Numbered from the stretch's first letter, positions 25,901 to 34,724 are shown. The stretch: 64,000 bases of DNA from Candidatus Acetothermia bacterium (GCA_024653345.1 JANLFV010000003.1:116646-180645), one strand, 5' to 3'. Made by a program: numbers and translations. Notes: generated by a model from the sequence alone, not told the origin.

Positions 25901-26917
25901 TTGACCGAGATCATCCCCGAGGCCGATTTGAGTCATAGAATGGCCCTCACCGGGGCCATAAGATCGCCGGCGGAGGAGAGATTGGCCAAGCCGAAGGTAG
26001 CCTTCTATTGGTGCGGGAGCTGCGGCGGCTGCGAGGCGACGATGCTCGACCTGGGCGAGGGCCTCCTGGACCTCGCGGGGAAGGTGGAGTTCGTCCTCTG
26101 GCCCTTGCTGCTGGACTTCACGAGAGAAGACCTCGAAGCTCTGGCCGACGGGGAGATCGCCCTCGCCATGATCAGCGGGATGCTCAACAACTCCCACCAT
26201 CGGGAGATGGCCGAGCTCCTCCGCAGGAAATCAAGGTTCGTCCTGGCCTTCGGGGCCTGCGCTCAGCTCGGAGGCGTCCCCGGGCTGTGGAACCTCTACG
26301 GCCAAGGGGCAGTCAGAGAGCACTATTCGCTCGACGGCTCGGACCCGCAGCAGGGGGGGCCGAGCCTCCTCCCCCAGCTCTGGGAGAGCGTCCAGCCCTT
26401 GGATCAGGTCATTGAGGTCGACTACTACCTCCCGGGCTGCCCGCCGCTCCCCCAGTGGATCACCATCGCCATGAACGCCCTCGTCGAGGGGAACCTTCCT
26501 CCCAAGGGGACGAACTTCGTCCCGGACAAGGCCCTCTGCTCCGTCTGCCCGCGGCGGGAGACCAAGCCGAAGAAGATCGTCCTGGAGAGGCTCAACCGGT
26601 TCCACCGGGCCGAGGTCGATCCGAGCCTCTGCCTCCTGGCCCAGGGGCTCGTCTGCTTCGGCCCGGCCACAAGAGCCGGCTGCGGGGCCCTCTGCATCCG
26701 CGGGAACATGCCCTGCACCGGCTGCTTCGGCCCGACCGATCGGGACAAGGATTACGGGACTCGGGCCCTCGCGGCCGTCGCCTCCCTCGCCTCCCTCGCC
26801 CTGCCTGGCGCGGGCGAGGGCCTGGCCGGGCCGCTCCCCGACCCGGCGGGGGTCTTCTACTTCTACAGCCTGGCGGCACTCGCCCTCAGCCGGGCAAGGA
26901 AGGGCCATGGCCGCTAG
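25901..26917 (+). CDS. Group 3-type [NiFe] hydrogenase small (delta/MvhG-like) subunit
   Basis: 338 aa. The proximal cluster ligands are present: CGSCGGC at C38/C41/C44, FGACAQLGG at C120 and PGCPP at C180. A Cys-rich C-terminal region (CSVCPR, then the C-x8-GPATRAGCGALC and MPCTGCFGP blocks) matches sulfhydrogenase delta and MvhG subunits. It should pass electrons between a partner and the large-subunit position. The TTG start at 25901 has a weak SD; the ATG at 25940 is an alternative. It overlaps the large-subunit-like gene by 11 nt. Confidence 0.85.
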   Translation: MTEIIPEADLSHRMALTGAIRSPAEERLAKPKVAFYWCGSCGGCEATMLDLGEGLLDLAGKVEFVLWPLLLDFTREDLEALADGEIALAMISGMLNNSHHREMAELLRRKSRFVLAFGACAQLGGVPGLWNLYGQGAVREHYSLDGSDPQQGGPSLLPQLWESVQPLDQVIEVDYYLPGCPPLPQWITIAMNALVEGNLPPKGTNFVPDKALCSVCPRRETKPKKIVLERLNRFHRAEVDPSLCLLAQGLVCFGPATRAGCGALCIRGNMPCTGCFGPTDRDKDYGTRALAAVASLASLALPGAGEGLAGPLPDPAGVFYFYSLAALALSRARKGHGR

Positions 26918-28259
26918 GGAGATCCTCCTCGAGCCGACCAGATTGGCGGGCCAGGGGAGGGTGAGCCTCCTCCTGGACGGGGAAGGCCAGGTCGAGCGGG
27001 CTTACTTCCAGACCCTGGGGCTAAGGGCGTTCGAGAAGCTCGCTCAGGGCCGCCAGGCGGAGTATCTCCCTCAGCTCAGCTCCCGGATCTCCGGCCTGGC
27101 CTCCTGGCCCGAGCACCTGGCGGCCACGAAGGCCCTCGATGAGCTGTTCCAGGTCCAGCCCCCTCCGGCGGCGAAGAAGGCCCGCGAGCTGCTCCTGAAC
27201 ATCGCCATCCTGGAGAACCACCTCTTCCACTTCTTCTACCTCAGCGGGCCGGACATCTTCCTCGATCCGGGAACTCCCAAGGCCGAGCGAAGCATCATCG
27301 GGCTCATCGCTAAGCTGGGGCCGGAGCTGGGAAAGCAGGTCCTCGGGCTCCGCCGCGAGCTGCGGACGCTCCTCCTCCTGGCGGGCGGGAAGATCATCAA
27401 CCCCGTCCTCGGGCTGCCCGGCGGGATTGCTAAGCCCCTCTCCGACCAGAAGAAGTTCCAGGCCGCCGCGACGAAGGCCCTCGAGCTAGCCCTCCGGACC
27501 CTCGAGCTATTCCGCGAGCAGGCATTGACGAGCAGCGAATACCTGGATCTGCTCAAGGCCGATGCCTATACCCAGCAGACCTACTACCTCGGCCTAGTCG
27601 ACGCCGAGGGGAAGCTGAACTTCTATGACGGCCAGATCAGGGTCGTCGATCCTCAGGGGAAGGAGTGGGCCAAGTTCAGCGTGAGGGACTATGCTAGCCA
27701 GATCGACATCCATGTCGAGCCCTGGAGCTACAGCCGGTTCTTGTTCCTGAAGAAGGTGGGCTGGCGAGGCTTGGCCGATGGGCCTGCCTCCGGGCTGTTC
27801 ACCGTCGGCCCCTTGGGCCGCCTGAACGCTGCCGCAGGGCTGGCCACGCCCAAGGCCGCGGAGGCCCATCAGGAGCTCCTCGAGAGGCTGGGCGGGAGGC
27901 CAGTGCATTACACCCTGGCGAGCGATTGGGCGCGGATCGTGGAGATGATCTACGCCGCTGAGCGGATGGGGGAGCTGGCCAGTGATCCCCAGACCTTCGA
28001 TCCCAAGGTGCGGACCATCCCGAGCGCCGCTCCCAAGGAGGGCTTCGGCGCGCTCGAGGCTCCCGAGGGGACGGTGATCCACCACTATCGTGCGGACGAG
28101 CAGGGCCTGGTGACCGAGGCCCGGATCCTCCTGCCCGGGGAGATGAACAACGGGCGGCTCAACCTGGCGGCGGACAAGGCCGCGAGGGCCTTCTTCAAGG
28201 AAGGCGAGGTAGAACGAGTCTTCCTGCCCCTGCGCGGCCTGGCCTCCCAGGGCGGCTAG
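26907..28259 (+). CDS. [NiFe] hydrogenase large-subunit homologue with no cysteines
   Basis: 450 aa. The overall pattern is that of a group 3 large subunit (N-terminal ILLEPTRLAGQGRVSLLLD; helix HLAATKALDELF after the L1 position). At L1, where RICGxC is expected, it reads RISGLASWPEH, so both Ni-binding Cys are Ser/Ala. The C-terminal DPCxxC motif is absent. I find no Cys anywhere in the 450 residues. It cannot hold a conventional NiFe centre. It may be a structural partner of the small subunit, a binding protein for another electron acceptor, or a complex I-like descendant. The reading frame is intact, which argues against decay. Confidence 0.8.
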   Translation: MAAREILLEPTRLAGQGRVSLLLDGEGQVERAYFQTLGLRAFEKLAQGRQAEYLPQLSSRISGLASWPEHLAATKALDELFQVQPPPAAKKARELLLNIAILENHLFHFFYLSGPDIFLDPGTPKAERSIIGLIAKLGPELGKQVLGLRRELRTLLLLAGGKIINPVLGLPGGIAKPLSDQKKFQAAATKALELALRTLELFREQALTSSEYLDLLKADAYTQQTYYLGLVDAEGKLNFYDGQIRVVDPQGKEWAKFSVRDYASQIDIHVEPWSYSRFLFLKKVGWRGLADGPASGLFTVGPLGRLNAAAGLATPKAAEAHQELLERLGGRPVHYTLASDWARIVEMIYAAERMGELASDPQTFDPKVRTIPSAAPKEGFGALEAPEGTVIHHYRADEQGLVTEARILLPGEMNNGRLNLAADKAARAFFKEGEVERVFLPLRGLASQGG

Positions 28260-28266
28260 CGACGCC

Positions 28267-28295
28267 TTGACTTAGGCCAAGAGAGGTGCTATAAA
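28267..28295 (+). promoter_or_regulatory. Promoter of the membrane-bound hydrogenase operon
   Basis: TTGACT (28267-28272), 17-nt spacer, TATAAA (28290-28295). The predicted transcript start is near 28302, about 30 nt before the first Mbh gene. It separates the Mbh operon from the group 3-like pair upstream. Confidence 0.75.
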
Positions 28296-28331
28296 GTTGC
28301 CAGTTTTGGGAAGCACTCTTGAAGAGCGAGC

Positions 28332-29255
28332 ATGAGATACGTCCTGGAATTGGTCATCTATCCTGGCTTCATCTTCGCCACGGCCGTCGGCCTTCTGACG
28401 AGCTGGTTCGAGCGGAAGGTCTCGGCCCTCGTGCAGTGGCGGAAGGGGCCGCCCGTGCTCCAACCGCTCTATGACCTGGTCAAGCTGGCGGGGAAGGAGA
28501 CCCTCGTCTCCGAGCGGGCGAACAGCGCCGGCTTCCTCCTCGCCCCGTTCCTCGGGTTCGCCGGGGCGATCGTGGCCTCCCTGATCCTGTGGAACGCGAA
28601 CCTCGGGCGGTCGTTCCTCGGCGACTCGATCGTCCTGCTCTACCTGCTCGTCCTCCCCGCGCTCGCGGTGATCCTGGGCGGGCTGGCCTCGGGGAACCCG
28701 ATCGCGATCCTCGGCGCAACGCGCGAGCTGAAGCTCGTCCTGGCCTACGAGGTCCCGCTCGTCCTGGCGGTGATCGTCGCCATCCTCAAGGCTGATTCGC
28801 TCCTCCTCCACCGGCTTGGCAACACCATCACCATCGGAAGCCTCTCGGGAGTGCTGGCCTTCTTCGTCGCGCTCCTGGCGGTCCAGGTGAAGCTCGGCTT
28901 CGCCCCGTTCGACATCGCCGAGGCGGAGACGGAGCTGATCGCCGGCCCTTACATCGAGTATTCCGGCCCGCCGCTGGCCGTCTTCAAGCTCACGCACGCG
29001 ATGCTCCTCTTCATCTTGCCCCTGTTCCTTGTGACGCTCTTCCTCGGGGGGATCGACTTCCGCGGCCTAGGCTGGTTGTGGGGGATCTTGAAGTATCTCG
29101 GGGTGGTGCTCGCGATCGTCCTGATCAAGAACACCAATCCCCGGCTGAGGATCGATCAGGCGATCCGCTTCTTCTGGCGGTATGGGCTCGGCTTGGCCCT
29201 GCTGGCCCTGGTCTTGGCGATCATAGGAGATCAAGTTGGCCTCCGCTGGCTCTAA
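28332..29255 (+). CDS. mbhM: Membrane-bound hydrogenase NuoH-like subunit (MbhM)
   Basis: 307 aa, eight or so membrane helices, complex I subunit 1 family. Characteristic segments include WFERKVSALVQWRKGPP near residue 24, FAPFDIAEAETELIAGP near residue 193, and a GFALLALV-type last helix. It anchors the hydrogenase arm to the ion-translocating membrane arm. Placing this gene first differs from Pyrococcus mbh, where M is near the end. Confidence 0.9.
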   Translation: MRYVLELVIYPGFIFATAVGLLTSWFERKVSALVQWRKGPPVLQPLYDLVKLAGKETLVSERANSAGFLLAPFLGFAGAIVASLILWNANLGRSFLGDSIVLLYLLVLPALAVILGGLASGNPIAILGATRELKLVLAYEVPLVLAVIVAILKADSLLLHRLGNTITIGSLSGVLAFFVALLAVQVKLGFAPFDIAEAETELIAGPYIEYSGPPLAVFKLTHAMLLFILPLFLVTLFLGGIDFRGLGWLWGILKYLGVVLAIVLIKNTNPRLRIDQAIRFFWRYGLGLALLALVLAIIGDQVGLRWL

Positions 29256-29715
29256 GACGAGGACCTCTCCCTGGCAGGCTTGGGGGATCTCCAGGTCTCC
29301 CTGGGTCTACCATCTGGCCACGGGGACCTGCAACAACTGCGATATCGAGCTGTTGGACTGCCTCACGCCCCGGTATGATCTCGAGCGGTTCGGGATCAAG
29401 CTGGTCGGCTCGCCCCGCCACGCCGATGTCCTGATGGTCACGGGGATGATGAACCGGAAGTGCCTCCCGCGGTTCATCGCGGTCTGCCGCCAGGTCCCCA
29501 AGCCTTACATCATCGTAGCTCTCGGGGCCTGTGGCGCGAACAAGGGGATCTTCCACGACAGCTACAACACCGTCGGCCCGGTAGAGCGGGTGGTCCGGGA
29601 GATCATGAAGGAGGACACGATCGTGGTCAATGTCCCCGGCTGCCCGCCGAAGCCCGAGGCGATCATCCTCGGGGTGGTCAAGGGTTTGAAGCTCCTGCAG
29701 GAGAGGCGGAGATGA
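29236..29715 (+). CDS. mbhJ: Membrane-bound hydrogenase small subunit (NuoB/MbhJ-like)
   Basis: 159 aa. The proximal [4Fe-4S] ligands are C32 and C35 (TCNNC), C99 (LGACGANKGIF) and C136 (VPGCPPKPE). The TTG start has an excellent SD (AGGAGA, 5 nt spacing) and overlaps the NuoH-like gene by 20 nt. The last 4 nt overlap the next gene (ATGA). It passes electrons between the Fe-S input and the NiFe site of the large subunit. Confidence 0.92.
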   Translation: MASAGSKTRTSPWQAWGISRSPWVYHLATGTCNNCDIELLDCLTPRYDLERFGIKLVGSPRHADVLMVTGMMNRKCLPRFIAVCRQVPKPYIIVALGACGANKGIFHDSYNTVGPVERVVREIMKEDTIVVNVPGCPPKPEAIILGVVKGLKLLQERRR

Positions 29716-30695
29716 AGGTCAAGATCGCCAATCGCGAGGCCGAGATCGAGGTGAAGCAGGGGGCGAAGCTCCTCGAGGCCCTGGCGGAGAAGGGCTACCG
29801 GCTGATGAGCAGCTGCGGTGGGGAGGGGAGTTGCGGGATGTGCCGCGTCAAGGTCCTCGAGGGGCTGAAGGAGCCGAAGCCCGAGTATTTCGGCCCCCTG
29901 AGCGAGGACCTGCGGAAGGCCGGCTGGGTCCTGTCCTGCCAGCTTAAGGTCGAGAGCGACCTGGTGATCCAGCTTGACGAGAAGCTCGTTGAGCGCTGGC
30001 CGGGCGAGGGGGTGGAGGCGGTCGAGCCCGGCGCGGCGGAGCTCTCGCCGCTGGGGCTGAAGCTCCGTCGAGCCCTCCCCGGGTTCGGCTGCGGCGGGTC
30101 GATCTGCGGCTACGCCTCCTGCGCCCTCTATGCCGAGGCCCTGGCTCGGGGGGAGGCCTCTCCCGAGGCCTGTCTCCCCGGCGGGGAGCCGGTCCGCGCG
30201 GCCTTGAAGAGGATCATCGCGGCGGAAAAGGAGCAGCAGGCCTTGATCGCCGGGCTGCTGGAGGGGATCGCCGCGCAGGTCAAGCTCGAGAGGCGGCTGG
30301 ACCGGCGGATCTACCTCCGTGTCGAGCGAGCTGCACTGGAAGAGGTGGCCAGGCACCTGATCCTGGAGAAGGGCGGGCGGCTGGCGACGGCCTCGGGCGT
30401 GGACAAGCCTGATTCCAACGAGATCGAGCTCTTGTATCACATCTCCTTCGACCGGGCGGGGCTACTGGCCTCCGTCCGGACAACGCTCCCGCGCACGGAG
30501 CCCCGGTCCGCGAGCGTGGCCTCCTTCCTCCCCGCCGCGGAGTTCATCGAGCGGGAGATCCGCGAGTTCTTGGGCGTAGAATTCATCGGCCACCCCCGCC
30601 CGGAGCGGCTGATCAAGGCCGAGGAGATCCCCGACGATGTCTACCCGCTGCGGAAGGACTTCAAGCTCGAGGACCTCAACGGGAGGAGGAAATAA
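29712..30695 (+). CDS. NuoC/MbhK-like subunit fused to NqrF-like [2Fe-2S] and RnfB-like [4Fe-4S] domains
   Basis: 327 aa, far longer than a plain NuoC/MbhK-type subunit. Residues 1-95 form a [2Fe-2S] domain with C35, C41, C44 (SCGGEGSCGMC) and C76 (WVLSCQLKV), closely resembling the NqrF ferredoxin domain. Residues 115-160 resemble the RnfB cluster domain, with C127, C132, C137 and C154 (CGYASC, x16, CLPGG). The first spacing is x4 rather than the usual x2. Residues about 200-327 are the complex I 30-kDa/NuoC domain (EREIREFLGVEF, HPRPERL, YPLRKDF). The added domains look like an electron-entry module. It joins its neighbours by an ATGA overlap and a stop/start overlap. Confidence 0.88.
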   Translation: MKVKIANREAEIEVKQGAKLLEALAEKGYRLMSSCGGEGSCGMCRVKVLEGLKEPKPEYFGPLSEDLRKAGWVLSCQLKVESDLVIQLDEKLVERWPGEGVEAVEPGAAELSPLGLKLRRALPGFGCGGSICGYASCALYAEALARGEASPEACLPGGEPVRAALKRIIAAEKEQQALIAGLLEGIAAQVKLERRLDRRIYLRVERAALEEVARHLILEKGGRLATASGVDKPDSNEIELLYHISFDRAGLLASVRTTLPRTEPRSASVASFLPAAEFIEREIREFLGVEFIGHPRPERLIKAEEIPDDVYPLRKDFKLEDLNGRRK

Positions 30696-31891
30696 TGCCG
30701 TCGAAGATCCCGATCGGGCCCTATCACCCGCTGCAGGAGGAGCCAGAGCACTTCATCCTCACCATCGAGGGGGAGCAGGTCGTGGATGTCGATGTGAGCA
30801 TCGGCTACAACCACCGCGGGATCGAGAAGCTGGCCGAGAGTAAGACCTACGATCAGGTCCCGTTCCTCGTCGAGCGGATCTGCGGGATCTGCTCGATGTC
30901 CCATCCCCTGGCCTTCTCCCTCGCGGTGGAGAACTGCGCCGGGATCGAAGTCCCCCCGCGGGCGAATTACATCAGGACGATCCTCGATGAGATCAGGCGG
31001 CTCCACTCGCATCTCCTCTGGGCCGGGCTCGCGGGCCACTTCCTGGGATATAACACCGTCTGGATGTGGGCCTGGAAGTATCGTGAGCCCTTGCTGGAGC
31101 TGAGCGAGCTCCTCACCGGGAACCGGAACCATTACGGGATGATCAAGGTCGGCGGAGTGAGAAGAGACATCCCCCCGGAGCACTACCCCTTGATTCGGAA
31201 GGCACTGGACGAGCTGAAGCCGAAGCTGGAGATGCTCTACGGCGCGGTCCTCGACGACCCGGTCCTGCGGGCCAGGCTCGAGGGGGTCGGCCACCTCTCG
31301 AGAGAAGATGCCATCCGCTATGGTGTGCTCGGGCCGACGGCAAGGGCCTCCGGCGTGGACATCGACATCCGGCGGGATTATCCCTACGGCGCCTCGGATA
31401 AGGTCGAGTGGCGGGTGATCACCAGCGAGCGGGGGGACCTGCTCGCAAGGGTCGAGGTCCGCTTGCTCGAGTGCTTCGAGTCGATCAAGCTGATCGAGGG
31501 CTGCCTCGAGCAGATGGAGCCCGGCCCGATCTCCGCTGATGTCCCGAGGAAGATCCCCCCGGGCGAGGGGATCGGCCAGGTCGAGGCCCCCCGCGGGGAG
31601 TGCTTCCACTATGTCGTGGCGAACGGGACCGATAAGCCGGAGCGGCTGAAGATCCGGGCCCCGACCTACATGAACCTCCCCTCCTTCCGGGCCACCTGCC
31701 TCGGGGAGACCTTGAGCGATGTGGCGATCATCCTCGCGGGGATCGACCCCTGCTACTGCTGCACCGAGCGGCTGGTCCGGATCAAGGATGGGAGGGGCGA
31801 GCGCCGCCTCAGCTTTGAAGACTTGCTCAAGCTGAGCTGGGAGAAGACCGCCCGCCTGCGGAAGGAGGCCAAAGATGGCTGCGTGGAGTGA
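30695..31891 (+). CDS. mbhL: Membrane-bound [NiFe] hydrogenase large subunit (group 4, MbhL-like)
   Basis: 398 aa. L1 is RICGICSMSH with C63, C66 and H70; L2 is DPCYCC with C353 and C356. All four Ni ligands are therefore present, unlike complex I NuoD. After L2 the protein reads TER and then a 39-residue tail (360-398). HycE of E. coli is cleaved at the equivalent Arg, so HycI-type maturation by the protease at 25398-25862 is likely. It should catalyse H2 evolution or uptake at the cytoplasmic side of the membrane. Confidence 0.92.
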   Translation: MPSKIPIGPYHPLQEEPEHFILTIEGEQVVDVDVSIGYNHRGIEKLAESKTYDQVPFLVERICGICSMSHPLAFSLAVENCAGIEVPPRANYIRTILDEIRRLHSHLLWAGLAGHFLGYNTVWMWAWKYREPLLELSELLTGNRNHYGMIKVGGVRRDIPPEHYPLIRKALDELKPKLEMLYGAVLDDPVLRARLEGVGHLSREDAIRYGVLGPTARASGVDIDIRRDYPYGASDKVEWRVITSERGDLLARVEVRLLECFESIKLIEGCLEQMEPGPISADVPRKIPPGEGIGQVEAPRGECFHYVVANGTDKPERLKIRAPTYMNLPSFRATCLGETLSDVAIILAGIDPCYCCTERLVRIKDGRGERRLSFEDLLKLSWEKTARLRKEAKDGCVE

Positions 31892-33707
31892 GCCCGGACT
31901 CTGGCTCTTGCTCCTCCCCTTCGGCGGAGCGATCGTCAGCCCGCTCCTTGGCTTGGCAAGCCGCCGGCTCCGGAACGGCTTCGTCGGGCTGGCCGCGCTC
32001 GGGACGCTCGCGCTGGGGCTGCTCGCGCTCCTCCGCCTCGACGGGGGAAGGCTCGCGCTCGTGAGCCTTCCCCAGTATCACATCATCTTCCGGCTCGATC
32101 CGTTGAGCGCGCTCATGGCCACGCTCATCTCGCTCTTGGGCGCGGCAGCGGCGTTCTTCTCCTTCCGATACATGGAGCACTATCCCCGGCTCAACCAGTA
32201 TTACGCCCTCCTGATGCTGTTCCTCGGGGCGATGATCGGGGCGGTCCTGGCGGGGGAGCTCTTCACGATGTTCGTCCTCTGGGAGCTGATGACGCTCGCG
32301 GCCTTCTTCCTGGTGATCTTCGATGAGCGGCCGGAGTCGATGGCTGCGGGGATCAAATACCTGGTGATGAGCGAGGCCGGGGCGCTGGCGATGCTCGCGG
32401 GGATGATCCTGATCCAGCAGCTTGCCGGCATCACCGACATCCTGGAGTTGAAGCGGACCCGGGCCCTGGCGGACCCTTGGCTCGCCTCGATGCTCTGGCT
32501 CTTCCTTCTCGGGCTGGGGGTGAAGGCCGGGATGGCGCCACTCCACACCTGGCTCCCGGACGCCCACCCCGCAGCCCCGTCGCCGATCTCAGCCCTGCTC
32601 TCCGGCGTGATGATCAAGGTCGGGCTCTTCTGGATGCTTCGCATCTTCTTTGAAATGCTCCCACCGATCCTCACCTGGCAGCTTGTGTTGGGATTGCTCG
32701 GCGCGGGCACGATCCTCGTCGGGGGGCTGGTGGCCCTTGTCCAGACCGACATCAAGCGGCTGATCGCCTACTCCTCCGTCAGCCAGGTGGGTTATATCAT
32801 CCTGGGGCTGGGACTCGCCACGAGCTTGGGCACCGCCGGTGCGCTCTATCACCTGGTCAACCACGCCCTCTTCAAGGGGCTGCTCTTCCTCGGGGCCGGG
32901 GCGATCATCTACCGCTGTGGGACGCGAAACCTCGAGGAGCTCGGGGGCCTGGCCCGGAGGATGCCTCTCACCTTCGCCTGCTTCCTCATCGCGGCCTTAT
33001 CGCTCGCGGGGGTTCCCCCGCTCGGCGGGTTCTACTCCAAGTGGATGATCTATCAGGCCCTCGTGGAATCGAAGCTCGCGATCGCCCCGCTCCTCCTCGG
33101 TGCGGCCCTCGCGGGGACGGCCCTAACCCTGGCCTACATCCTGAAGGTGGTCTTCGCCGCATTCTTCGGGGAGGAGACCGCGGCGAGCAGGGATGCCCGG
33201 GAGGTGGGACCGACGATGGCGATTCCGCTGGGGCTGCTGGCCGCGCTCTGCATCCACCTCGGGGTCTATCCGGCCTGGCCAATCCGGCACCTGATCGAGC
33301 CGGCCGTCGGCTGGTTCCGGCTCGTGGGGGTCTGGAACGCCCCGCTCGCGACCGGCCTTCTCCTCCTCGGCTTGGCGGTCGGGCTGCTGGTCTACCTCTT
33401 CCCGCGGGCGATCAAGCTCCGGCCCGTCCCGCTCTTCCTCGGGGGGGAGTCGATGGCCGGCGAGGACACGCGCGTCCGCGGGACGGAGATCTACGGTAGC
33501 CTGATGAGCCTCACGGCTCTAGCGAAACTCTACCACCAGCAGAGTCTAGGCAAACTGGATATCTACAATATCACTCGGGGGATCCGGGGCGGGCTGACCA
33601 AGGCCCTCCGCTGGGCCCACAGCGGCCTTCTGCCGAACTATGTCGCCTGGGTGGCGGTCGGGCTGATCGTCCTCCTGTTCTTAATCCTAGGGGGTGGGCC
33701 AAGATGA
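31875..33707 (+). CDS. NuoL/MrpD-type antiporter-like subunit (extra copy, MbxH'-like)
   Basis: 610 aa, about 14 helices plus a C-terminal extension. The TM5 glutamate is in FVLWELMTLAAFF. The TM7-8 region is KAGMAPLHTWLPDAHPAAPSP with its conserved Lys, and a second Lys-bearing helix follows at LVQTDIKRLIAYSS. It belongs to the proton/sodium-translocating antiporter family shared by complex I, Mrp and hydrogenase-3/4. It overlaps mbhL by 17 nt. With the gene at 35068 the operon holds two such subunits, as in the Mbx/MBS complex rather than Mbh. Confidence 0.88.
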   Translation: MAAWSEPGLWLLLLPFGGAIVSPLLGLASRRLRNGFVGLAALGTLALGLLALLRLDGGRLALVSLPQYHIIFRLDPLSALMATLISLLGAAAAFFSFRYMEHYPRLNQYYALLMLFLGAMIGAVLAGELFTMFVLWELMTLAAFFLVIFDERPESMAAGIKYLVMSEAGALAMLAGMILIQQLAGITDILELKRTRALADPWLASMLWLFLLGLGVKAGMAPLHTWLPDAHPAAPSPISALLSGVMIKVGLFWMLRIFFEMLPPILTWQLVLGLLGAGTILVGGLVALVQTDIKRLIAYSSVSQVGYIILGLGLATSLGTAGALYHLVNHALFKGLLFLGAGAIIYRCGTRNLEELGGLARRMPLTFACFLIAALSLAGVPPLGGFYSKWMIYQALVESKLAIAPLLLGAALAGTALTLAYILKVVFAAFFGEETAASRDAREVGPTMAIPLGLLAALCIHLGVYPAWPIRHLIEPAVGWFRLVGVWNAPLATGLLLLGLAVGLLVYLFPRAIKLRPVPLFLGGESMAGEDTRVRGTEIYGSLMSLTALAKLYHQQSLGKLDIYNITRGIRGGLTKALRWAHSGLLPNYVAWVAVGLIVLLFLILGGGPR

Positions 33708-34267
33708 TAACAACGCTCTACATCTTTATCTTCTTCATCATTGCCGCGGCGCTCGTCGCCGTGGAGACGCCCCATGCCCTCTCGGCGGTCATCGCCCTGG
33801 GGGCGGTCGGCTTCGGGCTCTCGATCGTCTGCCTCTTCATCGGCGCCCCGGACATTGCCATCACCCTGGTCGTGGTGGAGATCCTCGTCTTGATCCATAT
33901 GATCCGCGCCACGCTCCAGCGGGACATCATCACGATCATGGGCCCCTTCTCCCGACTGAATGTGATCGCCACGATGCTCATCTTCGGGATCGGGGTCGCC
34001 TTCTTCTACCAGGTGGCGCTGCAGTTGCCCCCGTTCGGCCAGGCGGTGATGACGCTGATCGAGAACAGCCCCTCGCGCTTCTATCTCGAGGAGAGCCTCA
34101 ACCAGACCGGCGCCGCGAGCGCGATCACCGCGGTCCTCCTCGACTTCCGGGCCTACGACACCCTGGGCGAGGCCACGGTCATCTTCACCGCGATCATCGG
34201 GGCCTTGGCGCTGCTCCGCAGGACGGTGAAGCGGGAGAGGAAGGGGAAAGGAGCGGGAGATGCCTGA
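33704..34267 (+). CDS. MbhD-MbhE-like fused membrane subunit (DUF4040 plus MbhE)
   Basis: 187 aa. The N-terminal half (residues 1-85) has three hydrophobic helices typical of DUF4040/MbhD (AVIALGAVGFGLSIV, APDIAITLVVVE). The C-terminal half holds an amphipathic stretch and a final helix (DTLGEATVIFTAIIGALALL) like MbhE or the MrpA C-terminus. In Pyrococcus these are two genes. It overlaps its upstream neighbour by 4 nt and its downstream neighbour by 8 nt. Confidence 0.82.
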   Translation: MITTLYIFIFFIIAAALVAVETPHALSAVIALGAVGFGLSIVCLFIGAPDIAITLVVVEILVLIHMIRATLQRDIITIMGPFSRLNVIATMLIFGIGVAFFYQVALQLPPFGQAVMTLIENSPSRFYLEESLNQTGAASAITAVLLDFRAYDTLGEATVIFTAIIGALALLRRTVKRERKGKGAGDA

Positions 34268-34724
34268 GAAGGAAGGAATGAGCTTGATCGTCAAGGAGGT
34301 TGCCCGGCTGATCGCGCCGCCGATCTTCATTTTCGGCCTCTATCTCACCCTCACGGGCCACCTCACCCCCGGCGGGGGCTTCCCCGGCGGGGTGGTCTTC
34401 GCCTGCGGGTTCATCCTGGTCGTGCTGGCCTACGGGGGGAAGCGGGCGTTCCGCCGGCTCCCGCCCGAAGGGGCCTCGAAGTATGACAGCGGCGGGGCGC
34501 TCCTCTTCCTGGTCATCGGTCTCATCGGATCGCTGGTCGGCGGCCACTTCCTCTACAACTTCATCCAGGCCGCCCTCCCGGGAACCGTCTTCCACCTGCT
34601 GAGCGCGGGGACGATGCCCCTGATCAACATCGCCATCGGGATGAAGGTCGCCGCCTGCCTCTTCATGGTGGTAATGGCCCTGACCCTCTTCCGACTGGCG
34701 GGCGAGAAAGGCGGTGAGAGCTGA
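34260..34724 (+). CDS. mbhF: MnhB/MrpB-like subunit (MbhF)
   Basis: 154 aa, four helices. The family motif HLTPGGGFPGGVVFA is at about residue 33, followed by FLVIGLIGSLVGG. It is part of the Mrp-derived Na+/H+ antiporter module. The start overlaps the MbhDE-like gene by 8 nt and the stop overlaps the next ATG by one base. Confidence 0.9.
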   Translation: MPEKEGMSLIVKEVARLIAPPIFIFGLYLTLTGHLTPGGGFPGGVVFACGFILVVLAYGGKRAFRRLPPEGASKYDSGGALLFLVIGLIGSLVGGHFLYNFIQAALPGTVFHLLSAGTMPLINIAIGMKVAACLFMVVMALTLFRLAGEKGGES

